DNA from: Stenopsyche tienmushanensis
Taxonomy: Eukaryota > Arthropoda > Insecta > Trichoptera > Stenopsychidae
Direction of reading: 5' to 3'
Length of the DNA stretch: 64,000 nt
NCBI GenBank assembly: GCA_008973525.1
Contig: WACJ01000502.1
Location: 1,240,001 to 1,304,000 of the forward strand
Shown here: positions 38,141 through 52,264 of the stretch, piece by piece
How the letters are laid out: every line of letters starts with the position of its first letter
How positions within the stretch are numbered: position 1 is the stretch's first letter
Translations under genes and position numbers: made by a program
Notes under the pieces: model-generated
Told to the model about the DNA's origin: nothing
The model's database searches: none
Seen by the model: only the letters and a program-made list of their open reading frames with translations

Positions 38141-41100
38141 ATCATTTTGATTCCAGAGCGTTCCCAGGGAAACACATATAGCAAAAGATATAGATAGACT
38201 TCAATTAATATTCAAAAATTGGTTTTTCTACCTTTTCAACATACAATCAAAAGATTTTTGGTGTAAATAATGATGGAGCATATGTTATTAATTAATTTGT
38301 TGTTATAATAATTATTTTCTTCGATAAGCCTCTTAAGCAAAAAACGCAGAAACTTGTTATACAACTCAATAAATTAATTGTTCTTATTTTTTTCTTGTTT
38401 AATCATCATAATCAGATTGATTATTTCGAATAAAGGAATTATATATATTACAGTAAAGCCGTATTAATGATGTTCATTCTTCGCAATACAACTATTTCAA
38501 TGTTAAAGCCACCTTTGCCAGCATTTCAACCCTCGAAGCTTTAGGAGCTCCTGGGTTCACTAAAACAACTCCTATTTTAATACCTGAATAATAGGCCAGC
38601 ACTATCAAAGGAAATTAATGCTTTCAACAATTTGAAATCTTTTATCGCGTAATACAATAAAGAACACGTTATAATAATGTAATAAATTACCTTCCCAAAA
38701 AATAAAACTAACCACAAAAAGGGAGCCATGAGAACAGTCAAATAACAATGAGTTCAAAAGGTGAAATTGTGGGTATCAGTTGAACACAATGGAGTAAAGT
38801 CACTCGGAAACGTTTCCAGTTGAATAGTGTCACATAAAAACACTTCACCTGGCCCAAAAGAGCGGATAATTTCCTGGCACCCCAATAAAATAAATACTTA
38901 AAAACCGCAGGTCTAAATATTTTTTCGTTTCCCTTTATGGGAAATCCCTTTAGGCCCATTTGAAAGACTCGCGGTGAAACGTGTGTAAACGCGGAGTTCA
39001 TCATAAATGATTTATTCTTCGAGCCAAGGGTGTGAGAAAGAAGCAACACAAAGATACGATACAAGCAGCATCAAAGAAAGAATAAATAATGAAAGATTCA
39101 CAGCAAAAAAATAATATTGATATTGAATATTTTCAACGTGCATGTCGAGAAAATTTTACCGAAACATAATGACCAAATCATTTTCCAATTAAGCGCCACT
39201 TTATTTTTATGCATGCGCCTGTTAAATAAGGGTGGTTTTAAATGATCGGTCATTATCGTTCAATTATTCAATTAATTTATAGTCTGTGACAGACAAATAG
39301 TGCCTTCAGGGCGCCGATTGCCGTCCACCCCCGCTAATCGCGAGTTAATGAAGAATAACCTACGGATACACGATTACCATTCTCCTACTCCCTTAATTGA
39401 TATACTACTGAATATTTTACATATGTAATGAATGGGGAACGTAGCGTCATCATAAAATTATTTTGTTGCCTCACACCCCCGCGTAATTTATGGGGCGTTT
39501 TAGTTCAAATTGGACCTTGGAGCTTAGAGCGTAAACATACATAGTTAATGTATAACTGGATATAACACTTTAAATAGACCTTAGTTTCTCCATTCAAACT
39601 AATTTATCCTATTAATCCATATTGAAAGTACTACTTTAATTACGTTAAAGAGAAGTTCTGTAGTTAAGTCAGGGGTATTTAACTAATGGACTCTCTGAGG
39701 ATTTGTACTACAAAAACATTTCGATGCAGATTAGCCGGCGCTGGTTATCGCAATTATAGAGCAAGGTAGCTTGGATGTCATATGTTTTTGGGTCTTCGGC
39801 TTTAACAACATTTGGACCAATGTTTCATCTCCATTCACAAAGAATGGTAAAAAATGAACTCCCACTAATGCGGAACAGATGTGCACTCAAAAGACATTCG
39901 ATGGAATGCTGTATTTCAACATCCATCAACAGCTATGTAGTTATTTCAATATTTAAACACATCAATTTTAAGTCTAACATCAGGAAATTTCCTTGTTAAA
40001 TTATTAAATTAAGCAAGTTTGACATAAATATTTATTAAGAAAATATGAACGATTGCAACGATATCATTTAGTCATCCAAACAACCCTCACAGCATAAATA
40101 TTCATAAAAACCGGTATTATTTACTATAATTTAGTTTAGGGACAATATAATAGTATTCAATACCTGATAATAATTTTAAAGAAATTTTCAATTGTAATAT
40201 TTGCACTATTGAATCTTGACAGGATAATTTATTACAGAGCATTGATCAAGTACAATTCCTATGGCGGGGATGATTAATAGTAGTTGAAAGCATAAAGTAA
40301 ATTATAAAATGAACAAAGCAAAAATAAATTTAAACTCGGTTCAAAAACATAATGTTAATTGTATAACGATAATATTCACATATAATAAGATAGGGGTTGA
40401 ACATTCATACTATCGTTACTGAAATTTAAATCCAACATCAAATCAAGTAAAAGGGAAAATTATAATTTTAATAATCATCAGAAAATTTGGTTTTTTAGGA
40501 TATTGGCGATCCTCAGAATAAATTAGGGATGGTGATCCTTTTTTTAATGTGGCCGTTTCCCATTGACTTCCATATGATTAAGTTACAATATATATATATT
40601 AAATAAATATAAAAAGCCCCACATCCGTTAAAAAATATAATTTATTTCAAAATTATCATATTATATATTTTCATACTGACAATGTGATTATTATCCCCCC
40701 ATGTGCTTTGAAATAATAAGGGATACATTCATTCAATCAAATACTTGTTTAGATCACCAAAATTAGATAGCATCAATCTTATTCGGATTTGGATTGCTTT
40801 GTTAAATGGCTGTTTAATGGATCCAGAGTACGCCAGACCAAGTGTTACCATTTTTGCTTCAGCTTTTAAGCAAATTTATCTATTGAATTTTGACGCCATT
40901 GGAGCCCTCTTGAAAATTAGCTTATTTTGTAGATAAAATATTCATGAAAGCTTGTAAAAATTGTACTTAATTGATGGAAGAGTTTGTTGTAATTTTGGAG
41001 TAGTGTGTGACTATGAAATAACTCTGATGCATATAAATCATAATTTTAACCGCAATGATGGTATAAATGAAAAACTGTGTGAGAAATATACATCAAAATG

Positions 41101-43600
41101 CTAAAAATCTTTAAGAGAACGACTTCATTTCAGGTCAACAATAATATTTATGTTCAGCGAACCAGAATCTTATTATCTCAATTAGGATGTCATTCAGTTT
41201 GAATAGATTGAAGGCGAGCTTTCAACAAGAATGGAATTGCATTCTCAAAGCGCACGTTTGCTTGCATGCATCACGTTCATCAACAACATCTGGACCAAAT
41301 ACGTTTTTATTGAATAATAAAAATATTAAATTTATTAAATATAAACATTTTTTAATAATGACTGAAAATTTGAAGTTATTTTGTTATGTATTAGTTAAGT
41401 TATGATGCTTTATATTGGTAACACTTGTTTTGGTCGTTTTTATACAAAATTGTTGTGCATATCAATGGGCGTTATGACTGTGGTAGTTATAACGTGATTA
41501 TGGGCAAGCAAACGTGTCTGACGTATTAAAAATAGGCAAATTCTTATTCTCTGCGTAAATTTTAACAAGATGATACGAAATAAGAATTCAAATTTTTATA
41601 TCTCAAAGGCTGTATAAATATATTGTAGTTATACTGATGTTTTCGATCGGGTCGCCTTGAATACACAAGCTGGTAATATTAAGGGTGCCAAAATTGTTAT
41701 TATGGTATATATTTTAGATTGAAATTTAAATTTGAATAAACATTTTTGTAAGGGTCGTAAAAAGGTAGTAGAGTGACTAATTCTACACGCGGGACACATT
41801 TGTACATTCAAACTTCGCCCGAGGCATTTTATAGCCTCGAATGAGTTCTTCACTCTTCTTTTCCGAAGCGGCAAGTGCTGTATAAGTTGCCAGATGAAAA
41901 ACGTGACTGAAAGCAGTACGTATTTTTAGAAGCATTGCCGGTAAATTACATGGTAGTTGCCGAGGCGCCTTATCGATTTTTGCATCTATTGTATCAGAGT
42001 CTTTCAAAAGTGCAACATTGTACCATCACTTCCGGCATGTCGGAACAAAAATGTTCGGCGGGGGATGACATTTGATACGAACAAAGAACCGGGGGTGAGC
42101 TATTGTATCTTCGCGGACCCAGGCATTGTGATTCACTGCTGGCGGCCCCTACTGAACCACTTGACCTTAGTGCCTTGCAAACAATACAAGAAGTTACATA
42201 AATGAACAGCTCCTGCTTGCTTGCGGTGAATTCAGCAAAGGGCTATGTGAAAAAATAATATCCCCAATATAAGCCCTCCATGTCGAACTTAAAAAAATAT
42301 TTTTCTGTTGGCATTTGAGTCATTCATAGTATCAACCAAATTTTATTTTTCTGAAAACTTTCATTGAGTCATAACTACTTAAATTCACGATGCTTATTTT
42401 CATGTTGTCTTTTAAATTTCAAAAGCTATAAATTTACCAGTGAAAGAATATAAGCCGAGCAGGATAGATAGCACAAATAATGGTGCCCGAGGCAAACACG
42501 TCCAAATGCAATTCCTAGGAAACCTCCATTTAAGAACGTATCTTTTGAAAAAGCTCCCTTTTAAAATATAGTTTGAGGTCATCACCTTTGGAGCTCCACC
42601 TTGTTTCTAACTTTGTAATGGAAATTTGAGCTACACAAGTAAAACTATTAACCACTCTGATCTGAGAAGCATATGAGAGGAGTTAAGCTTAGTGGAAATA
42701 ACGGATGCTCTTCTAAAATGTATTCCATAAGGAATAAAGTATATTGCAGTTGAAAGAGCATTTTGAATATCCATTGAATATATATGTACATATATATGTA
42801 TAATGGTATTGATATTTAATGATTTGAGATAGAAGATCTCAAAAACACCGTGTATTAGACTTTGTAAAAATATAAAACCTTTTGAAGCACCCTGTCGCGC
42901 AGGTTCGCTTTAAGATAAACGGTCTCATGCGGATCCAGCTGCGAGACTACAGGCGATACTGGTAGGAAGAACACGTCTTCTCGCGGCCAAGATCCTTAGA
43001 TCAAGCACCTTATCCTTGGCCATATTAACACGTTAAAATACATTTGATAATGCATGTGCAGTCGGCGGATATTGGCAGATATCGATAAAATCTCATATAA
43101 AAAGTCTGTACTGATGAAATTTATTAAATCGCTTAAATATGCTCCCAATCGTCTGCTTATCCATAAAAATACTTTAAAAAATAAAGTTGAAAATTGAATG
43201 TTATCTTTATAGGAGATCTTTCCGGGGATGGAAACTATTGTGCTAAGGGAGTTACTATGAAGGGATGAAAAGTTTTTGAAATTGGTTAAATTGAGATAAG
43301 GTCCATGAGTGAGTTGCAAAACTATTACATTATCATATTTTAGAATCATAAAATGAAGACAAACATATTTCTAAACGATCATTAAAATATATGACATCCT
43401 TCGATTCTTCATTTACAAATGTATGAATCAATTTTAATGAAATAATTGTTTATTTTTGTCTTATTCAGCTTATTAAATCCTTTTATCGATCATTTTAGAA
43501 TATAGATGACAACGCATTTTAAAAATTATTTCCACATTGCTTAATGTAAAGTTCTATTTGAGATATACAAAAATGCTTTAAAAAATCATCAGTATTTTTA
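38141..43600. other. AT-rich non-coding stretch
   Basis: No supported gene. Frames of 108 codons (38738-39064, minus) and 117 codons (42996-43349, minus) have no recognisable content. A short GC-richer segment at 42890-43020 reads in one plus-strand frame as TGDTGRKNTSSRGQDP, which may be a retrotransposon scrap, but I cannot assign it. Another GC-balanced part lies at 41930-42190. Confidence 0.4.
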
Positions 43601-43603
43601 TTA

Positions 43604-43838
43604 CACAGGATTTTTTGCACATGGACCGACAATTTTTTTTTTTTTTGGGATTAGGGGGATTTTTGCTACATTTCACATATAGTCCCTATATCCTAAGTAT
43701 CACGATTTTCAAAACACTGTAAAAAATTATATTTCGACAACCCTGACACTTAGGACATAGGAAATATGTATGAAACGTAGCAAAAGATCCCCCTAATCTC
43801 CAAAAAAAATTTATCGGTTCGTTTGCAAAACACCCTCT
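43604..43838. mobile_element. foldback MITE family F, copy 1
   Basis: Two arms of about 100 bases are reverse complements of each other around a short centre near 43725: left TTAGGGGGATTTTTGCTACA, ACATATAGTCCCTATATCCT, AAGTATCACG; right CGACAACCCTGACACTTAGG, ACATAGG, GTAGCAAAAGATCCCCCTAA. The outer ends ACAGGATTTTTTGCA and TTTGCAAAACACCCTCTA lie next to TA. Related arms occur at 51844 and 55350. Confidence 0.75.
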
Positions 43839-46800
43839 ATAAGGTTGAATGAATTCAATAATATTTCAGTGCGAAAGACATATTTTTAAGATTGTAGTAA
43901 ATTAATACGGCAATTAAGTATGTAAGATTTATACCAGAGAAACATCTAAAGAAATTTATGAGTTTCAACGCTTTAATTTGTATTTAGCTTTAGTTGAATG
44001 CGGAAGATGGTCCATAAGCTGTGAATTAATCTTCATAAAGAGAATTTCTTGGTCGCAATAACACTTGACATGTGCGTTTCGCACCAAACAGAAGCCACTT
44101 CTTGCAAACCAGACGCCTCTGTTTCATCTCAACTCCGTCATCGGGTTACAAATCATTTCCATCCACGCAGCTTCGAATGCCAGACGTCTTCGCAACCACT
44201 TCAAATGTCTCAATTCAGCTCCAACTTAACGATGATGATATCCATGGAGCTCAAGTCGTAAATAATGGGAAGCTGACAAAAGACACTAAAATTAATAATC
44301 CTCGTCTATTTTTTGCCTTGCATTCCTAGGCTAGACACCCCACGAAATCAAAGCGACCACACTAAGCCCAAATACAGTTTTCATCTTTTTTTCGCGTCTT
44401 TGTTTTGCTGTAATATATATTCTTGTGAGCTACTTCTTTTTTCTTGGAGCTTAACGTCCATCGTAAAAACTGCGCGAGTGGATGTGTAGGAAGTTTAAAT
44501 AGTTTATTTATATTCATAGAGGATAAAACTTTAATGCCCCCGCAAGCAAGATTGTGCACACTCTGTTTTGTATGAAAACACGAAGCTAATTCCAGCTCAA
44601 AGCATCCTTTTTAAGCTCGTTTATACATGTTCTTATCTTCCAGTAAGGTTTTTCGTTGGATTACACAATTATGACAATTTAATTTGAAGGAAGAGTCTGA
44701 ATATGTTCGAGCTAATCTTAAATACGCCAAGCGTGATACATTGATGGGATTACGTACCACAAATTGAATAATTACTCTATTTTGAATATAATACGGAGCA
44801 ACGTGAACCGAACCGTAATGTGTTTATGTCAAAACCACCATAATAATTTTCAATTATATAAATAAAGCAAGCAAACATCCGACGGAATTAAACGCTAATG
44901 ATCTTATGACTGGCGTGTTCAAATGGACACACGAATTTGGGTCGTACCATTTAGCACTGGATTTTTGCCTCTGATGCACTATCGATTATGGAAGTGGTTG
45001 TTTCTTTTACAAATCCCCTATTTAAAATTCACGTTGTAAATCTGCCAACTCGAAAAAAAAATAATAATTTTGCAATATATATAAAAAATTCCACCATTTT
45101 CAGTCACATTTTGCGATCAGAAGATGACCAAAGGTATGCATACTCAAACAAACCAATAATATTTCATCATAAATAAATAATAATCATTTTAATGGTTAAC
45201 TATGGATTAAGGATAGCAACAGATACTTGACCTAAAGATAGCTATTAATTCATTTATGTGGGGTAATTATACAATATACGTGGTTATCTTAAAGTATTGG
45301 CTATTATAGGGTTGGAACAGCATATATTGAAACAAAATTTCTTCCAATAATAATTCAAATGACAGCAGACCCGCGATAATCCGGCCACCCCTGTAGTCCG
45401 ACATCCCAATACAAGTATAGTACATAAGTATGGTAAAGTTAGGTTTTAATTGTTTTATTTAACTGCTATTACCATTGTGTTTATGGCGTTTTTTCTATAA
45501 TATGAAACCTTATATTATCTATGTATATCTCATCATTTTCATAACTTTTCGGATTACAAGTACTCATTTCTAAAAAGTTCCGAACTACAACGATTAGGGG
45601 GCAGTACTCTATAGTCCGACAAATTCTGTATAAAAAAAATACGTGTTTCCTGAACCGTGTCTCGATAGTAATTGTCGTAAAATTTTGATAATTTTTTTCT
45701 TCTTTAAGAAGAGTATGAATATTTTAGGCTGTAATACAAGAAGAAACTCTTTATAAACAAATTCGTAAAAAAAACATAAAAGTCCTAATAAATATAATAT
45801 ATGTTTTTCATTTGTATCATGTTATGTCATCTGTACATCTGTGGGAACGCTTTGATAATTAAAAAATCCAAAACTAAACATGAAATTTGATATTTGGTAA
45901 TATAAACCACGAGCATTGAATATCGATCCCTACAATTTCTACATGGATATTTTTTTATAAATTTGAAAAAAATATTAATTGAGGTTGAAAATTGATTCAT
46001 TACTATTCGATGTATATTTTTTGTTGACTCAATGTAAAATAGCTTTTTTCATATTCTTTGAATTTGGCATACTATATTCTTGAATATAGACAACAAGGAT
46101 CTGCTCTACCAATATTTATATTGAGCCAGTTCCCTATTTATATCCCCCAATGTTATTTTTTCCTTCCTCTCTGCTTTCCCGGTAGATTACTATTGTTCCA
46201 TGATCTCAAATTTATCCATATAAACCTCTAGATGCCTTTCCCTCGAATAATAAACTTGGCCTACCCATTTCCATTTTAATTCCGCGATTATTTTCGTAGT
46301 ATTCGACGCACGATACTTTATCTAGCTCAAGTATTTATATATATTTTTTCCAAAAGAAATGCCCATTATTTTAACAGTTCTCATTCTATTTATTCCTATT
46401 AAGCGCATGTTCAAATTAGTGCTGTTGCAACTGTGGAAATAAGCTATTCCACTGAACCATCAGCATATTTGCTGCTACTAAAGCCCTAATGTGAATAAAT
46501 ACAAAGAGCTATTCGCGTGAAACTCATAACAATACGAAATATATCATTTTTATGTTATTATTACATTTTACATGGAAAACCTGAACATTTCCTGTGACGG
46601 GAAATGTTAATATGTAACGGTGATTGTGATCAGAGTACGACGAAAAATAACATTTTATTCAACTGCAACGGCAAACCAGGTAACAATATGACATGTGATA
46701 CATTGCGGGATACTTATCTGATTTCAGTGCAAAGCTCAAATTTTCAGAGTTTACAAATCAAAATTTGAATATTTTATCACCGCTGGGTGGTTAGAAAATG

Positions 46801-48970
46801 GCACAATTTTGCAAGCCCAAATGCATCATTGTTGAAATTAATCGATTATATGCAAATTTGCTCACGAAACATGAAAAGCGTCACGCTGATATTACATCAT
46901 AATTAAAATTTGATTTCAATGAATGCTCATGCTCGTTGTTAGCTTATCATTAAATGATGTATTTGCTTATTGTTGCGAATTTCAAACATAATATATGAAT
47001 TTTTCAATGTTTCCATAGAATCAAACAAATAATTGATTTGAATTTAGATTTAATTGAGGCAAACAGCAATAGTAAATAGCGTACAACAATTGCTCTAATG
47101 ATAATCAAATTGAATTGAAGAGTGATAACTATAGCCGAATGCCGATTGATTGGAAATTGCGAAATATTGCAGGTAAAAGCTCATTCAAAATATAATATAT
47201 TAGAAAAGTAAATAGACAATGTTGAGTACTAGAACACGTATTTTATCTATTATATTTGAAGATTTCGCTTTAAACTATTCGGATTCTGCTGTTATTTTAA
47301 AAGTCTCAAGAATTATTATCATGAGATACTTAAGGAAATAAGACGCCTTTAAAAATATAAATGAAAAGAGCAATACATTTGAATATTGGGTAAATCGATT
47401 TTTTTGTCAAAGAAATTCACATTTAAAAATAGAAAAAAATATCATTGTGATATCTATATTACTACGCTCCTTTTTAAGCCTGGAAAAAAACGTGAAAGGA
47501 TAAAGAATGTACGTTTTTTGGATTTTTTACCATGACAACTCGCCTACTTGTTACCCAAGAAATAAATCCCATAAATACCGGATCTTTTATCGTGCATGAT
47601 TGTGCATGAATACACATCTGGCAGATAAATAATTCCCATTCAAAATACGATACATTTTCCCCATTTTGTCGCCGAAAGCATTGCTCCTGATATCCAATAA
47701 TATAACAGCTTGTTAGGGCTTAGGCGAACAAAGAAGCTCGAAGCATTCATTAACTATAATTGAAAGCCAACATCCATCAGGCATCGAGTTAGATTCGAGA
47801 CACCGCGTGCGTTAAATAGGGGTAAAATTAACCGAGGCAAATGACAGTTAAACGGCTTCTTCGCGGACGATGTCACGGCTTGACGTTCCGTTTGATCCTC
47901 GATGTTAATTGTGACAAATTGGTGACATGCCTCCAAGAATAGTCGCATCGTCGTCTGATTTTCCTGGAGCATCTGACCCCGCAGACGCTCTTCAGTACCA
48001 ATTTTACGATCATATCCCGACGACGTTATGTCGAAGTATAATTTTCATATTTCAGAGTGCAAATTGAGTTATAACGTCATTCGTGCTGAATTATCAAGAA
48101 AATTATATATTTTTTTCGAAACGTGAGCAATTTTCATTTCATGCAACTGCAAAATTCTTAAAATTGATACGTTCAACGATTGCAGCACGAAATATTTATA
48201 CGTAATCCTGTATGGGCAAAGCGTTGATATTATGGCTTAGATCTTAGAATTTTATTATAATGATTCAAGTTTAGACTGGAATAATATTTTGTCTATTTAC
48301 TCATTTATCATGTGTAAATAGACAAAATAATCGATCAACAGCATCCATAAAAAATCGTACATGAAAACTATTTTAAGATTTTTATGAATACTCTCATAAA
48401 ACCACCAAAATTAGGGTAAGGGTTAAATTTCCTATTTGTTATATTTCTTTTAGTTACATATTTATAATAAATAATTGGAAGCACGTGTGCATAAACACAG
48501 TTTTTCACAGATGTCAAAACAAACATGTCAACCATCTCTATTCTTTGATCTAAAAATAAGCCATTTATATTTTTCTTTGAAATAAAACCAACCATTTAGT
48601 GTTAGTCATCGATATTAACATAACAGTTTAAACAATCGACCTCCTTTAAACAATATTTCAAATTTTACACCATTCATGGTACACAAACAAGACGTAATTG
48701 TTGCATTTGATATTAAAGTTGATGAAGAAATTTTAGAACCGTCAGAAAATAACCTGTTTGCATTGCAAGCTAAGAAGGAAGCATTCAAAGCACTAAGCAC
48801 CCTCCAAATATATTCAGCTGGTATACTCGCCCATTGACGTGTGTAAACATATTTACACGGTAAATGGATTCTTCGCGCATAAAGATCCTCGATACTAAGC
48901 ATTGAATGTTAGTGATGCTTTGACGAAAATATGCACGTTTATGAATCAAACATCATTTAAAATATTTAAT
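43839..48970. other. AT-rich non-coding stretch with a possible pogo-type repeat
   Basis: No gene is supported. At 45368-45650 GCGATAATCCGGCCACCCCT and TAGTCCGACA recur (about 45392 and 45610) and recall the ends of Tigger/pogo MITEs, but no clear boundaries were found. A 15-bp perfect hairpin lies at 48286-48328. Overlapping plus-strand frames at 44049-44329 have no recognisable motif. Confidence 0.35.
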
Positions 48971-48974
48971 ATAA

Positions 48975-49105
48975 ATACACTTGGGTCTTTTTTTATGCGG
49001 ATCTTTTCTATGCGATTTTGAAGTTATGCGGTTTTCAAAAATAATGGAACCTATCCCTCATTTATCTATAGAGAACAAAGATTTTTTTATGCAAATACAA
49101 ATAAT
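48975..49105 (+). repeat. TATGCG-type repeat, left copy
   Basis: It shares with 49655-49790 the run GAAGTTATGCGGTTTTCAAA, AAATAATGGAACCTATCCCT, then a TCTAT...AAG block and a T-rich tail with TTTTTTTATGC. Repeated TATGCG(A/G)TTTT motifs suggest the end of a Tigger-like DNA transposon. Confidence 0.55.
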
Positions 49106-49160
49106 AAAAAAATCATGATGATCTGCGTAAAAAATAAATGGTTAAAATTTAGTGCAAATT

Positions 49161-49531
49161 TTAACCCTTTAAGTAGTGAGCTTATTTAAAATCATGATAA
49201 ACTTAGATCTTATATTTGTAGGTCCGTCACTTATCATCTATACAAATCCACTTACCTGTCAGAACCGTCGCAGCGTGTATGAAACTTGTATTTAAATAAA
49301 TAAACACTATCAATATTCGGTCATTTCACAAAATCGATTTATTCATGAGTCAACGATTTATACAATCGTACGATGTACGCAAGATACTCTCTCCGTCTCT
49401 GTTTCTCTCCGAATTCAACGTGCAAGATACACTACGTCTCTGTCTGTCTTCGAGTTCAACGTGTAAGAATTCTCCTTCTGAATTATTGGAAATCGGACAC
49501 AACTCTGTGTCTTATCTTTTTAAGGGGTTAA
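49161..49531 (+). mobile_element. TTAA MITE family B, best copy
   Basis: 371 bp from TTAA to TTAA, with ends TTAACCCTTTAAGTAGTGAG and CTTTTTAAGGGGTTAA, a short inverted repeat flanked by duplicated TTAA as in piggyBac-type elements. Inside are the family hallmark CCGTCGCAGCGTGTATGAAA and a partly duplicated CTCTGT...TTCAACGTG(C/T)AAGA module. An 81-codon frame at 49345-49590 crosses the element end and has no recognisable content. It is inserted between two direct repeats (48975 and 49655). Confidence 0.75.
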
Positions 49532-49654
49532 TCATTTTAAAAAACAGACGATTTCAACACAGAAGGATGTCGAATAAATGTATCGTGTAAAGATTTTCGA
49601 GTAAAATAGAGTTTAATAAAGCAAGTCTAAGATAAAAATGTAATGTAATAATTT

Positions 49655-49830
49655 TGAATAAACTTTTTTATGCGATTTTTGGTACATTCTATCACAATAA
49701 TTCGAAGTTATGCGATTTAAAAAAATAATGGAACCTATCCCTCAGTTTTCTATGTAGTTCAAGTCTTTTTTACGCGATTTTTACATATGGGACTCCCCGT
49801 GGAACGCATCTATCGCATAAAAACAAGAAC
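49655..49830 (+). repeat. TATGCG-type repeat, right copy
   Basis: Second copy of the repeat at 48975 in the same orientation, with TTTTTTATGCGATTTTTGGT, GAAGTTATGCGATTTAAAAA and ATAATGGAACCTATCCCTCA. It continues further, with TACGCGATTTTTACATATGG and CATCTATCGCATAAAAACAA. Together the two copies bracket the TTAA MITE at 49161-49531. Confidence 0.55.
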
Positions 49831-51843
49831 ATCATCGATTCAAGAAAAATAAAATTCTTACCATTTAAATCATGCACTCACCTTTCATTTAATTTGGAGG
49901 ATTAAATATTGCACATTCACTTTTGTGTACTCATGCAAATCGACATTCTTCATTACGACAGATAGGTATATTATGTAATGGGATACTTATAATGAGGAAT
50001 TATGTCCGACGAACAGATTTGTCGATCATCCAGATAGCATCGCCACCCAAACAAAGAAATTAATCGAATTTAAGCGACGGCCATGAATACAACTCATTAA
50101 ATTTATGGGTACATAGAGTCCCGGATTAATACTGCCAGACGCGTAAATACACATTCGGATTTATGCGGACGCAATTTATACGATCCCACAGGATATCAAC
50201 GGCGGCAGTGTTGACGTATTAATTGAAAGTTTGAATTACCAATGTTGTGGCCAGCGGACGCACAACAGATTAGTGCGCAGTCACTAGATTTGCATTCGGC
50301 CGCTAAGTAGGCGATGGAGGGTAAATGCGGCCCTGGATCAGTTTTCGATCAAATTGGACGACGTTTTACGACCGGCTTCAAATACTAATTGGAAACGGGT
50401 TCGGCTCGAATTCACAATGGATGACAAACATACAAGAGACGAGCAATTACTTCTTCGCTCTGAAAGGTCATCATTCAATTCCATTGTTTTGGTGTCGATG
50501 ACTTAATCGGATTTATTTCACTATATAGCCTTACATATAGCGTTATAATCGATCACCCTAACAGCCCTAAAAAAATAATTAAAAATGTGTTGATTTAGCA
50601 TAGTGTATGTGCTTTTATTAAATATTTATGGAATGTAATATTTTACTTAAGATTTTCATACGTTCGCTGTAATTTCATTACATAGCACTGGCAAATATTA
50701 TAATATTTAAAATGTGTCACATCCCGTAATATGATAGCATATTCAATGAGAGCACCGATGTGTTAAATGAATAAACTTGTTAAATTTAAATTTAAAACTT
50801 TAAGATGCTCCTCAGAGTTCCTTCGCCGGTATGATGAATTTAAAACAAGCCCCGTATTATTAAATTTCGAAAAGACGAAGGGTGTATAACGATGTTTATG
50901 CGAGTCCAAAATGAACAATATTGTTGTCAAATCAGTTGTTTATATGAGACAGAATTCAAATAAACAAAGTGATTGTCTAATTGACTATAATTTTTTTGTT
51001 AATATTGTATACACACCATTAAAATTGATTGCTTTATTTAGGATTGTCTCATTTAACTAATAATACTTAAAAGAACAGTTTTTTTGGAAGACATTCTGAC
51101 CAAAATATCCTAAAATAGATTCAGTTATGTAGCAAAGATCGTTCAATGAGCAGCCCTGATGACTTCTGTTGAATTAATTTAAAAATAAAATGGAAACATC
51201 AAGAACCATTAAAATATGAAGACATTTTTGGATTCACCAATATGAATCCCTAGCATAATATATTTTCGGTATTTTTTCTACGAAAATTCATAGCGACTCA
51301 CCGGTGAGTCGTCGGTGCTCAAGTGATTCAATAATGAGGCATTAATTTTTAAATTTATCACCTCAGTATTGACAATCGATTACTTATAATATTTTTTAAT
51401 GTTTTCATCTTTATTTTTCTTGAGGTGACATATCTGTTATTGAATATAGACAATCAATCTCCATAGATTTTTTCCGGAGATAAGATAGATTTTTATGCAA
51501 TATTTTCCAATTGCTTCCCGAAAATATTTAGGCAAAAGGCAAATAGATCGAATAATAATTCTAAGATAGAAGTGATTTATAAAATAGTGTTTACTTTCAT
51601 ATTAAATTATATTTAACCCCTTAGTGGTAGATCTTCTTTTTGGAAGTTATCACCAGAAGCTCGATGGTACATACTTTAATTAAAAATGGCAAATCAATAA
51701 ACCATGTATAATTAAGATCGGTTTTATTTAATTAGATTGACTTTTTGAATAATAAATAGCCTGTAAATAAAAATCGTTTTCTAAGAAAGTTGATAAAATG
51801 AAATTGATTAAAATATTATGGGGGTTGAAATAGGATGCATATA
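49831..51843. other. non-coding stretch
   Basis: No supported gene. About 50030-50460 is less AT-rich than its surroundings and may be conserved or regulatory. An 18-bp perfect palindrome lies at 51294-51311. Confidence 0.4.
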
Positions 51844-51955
51844 CAGTATGTTTTGCATATGGACAAAAAAACTTTTTTTAAGGGTTAGGGGGATCTTTTG
51901 CTACGTTTTACAAATAGGATCTATGTCCTAAGAATCAGGGTTGTCGAAATGGATT
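51844..51955. mobile_element. foldback family F, single arm
   Basis: CAGTATGTTTTGCATATGGAC, GGTTAGGGGGATCTTTTGCT, ACGTTTTACAAATAGG and CCTAAGAATCAGGGTTGTCG match one arm of the foldback MITE at 43604. No second arm follows; the sequence continues directly into repeat Q. Confidence 0.65.
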
Positions 51956-52245
51956 TTTCTTTAAATCGTCATAACTTTTAGTCTATGGTTGTAATGGCAC
52001 GAAATAACTGTTTTTGTATTTAGCAATACATTTTTTATCTAAATACATCATTATTTTATGCAATTAATTTGAAGAAATTTACTTTTGAGCTTCCAAAGTC
52101 ACATAAAATGTGCAAACGAATGTGAAATGTCAACTTCTAAATTCTTTAAACAAAAAACTAACAATTATTCTGAATTTATTTTAGTTTAAAAAAAATCAAG
52201 ACTTTACCTTTTTCAAAGATTTGCGATATGTCATACAAATCATTC
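51956..52245 (-). repeat. repeat Q in reverse orientation
   Basis: Reverse complement of the tail seen at 37895-38140. It lies between a foldback F arm (51844) and the tandem transposase fragments (52265). The order F arm, Q(-) is what the inverted 3' end of an element ordered transposase, Q, F would give. Confidence 0.6.
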
Positions 52246-52264
52246 GTGTAAATTAATTATTTTA

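Noticed and set aside
38738..39064. 108-codon minus-strand frame
   Set aside because: No recognisable family; chance frame most likely.
42996..43349. 117-codon minus-strand frame
   Set aside because: No domain features, no flanking splice signals that I could support.
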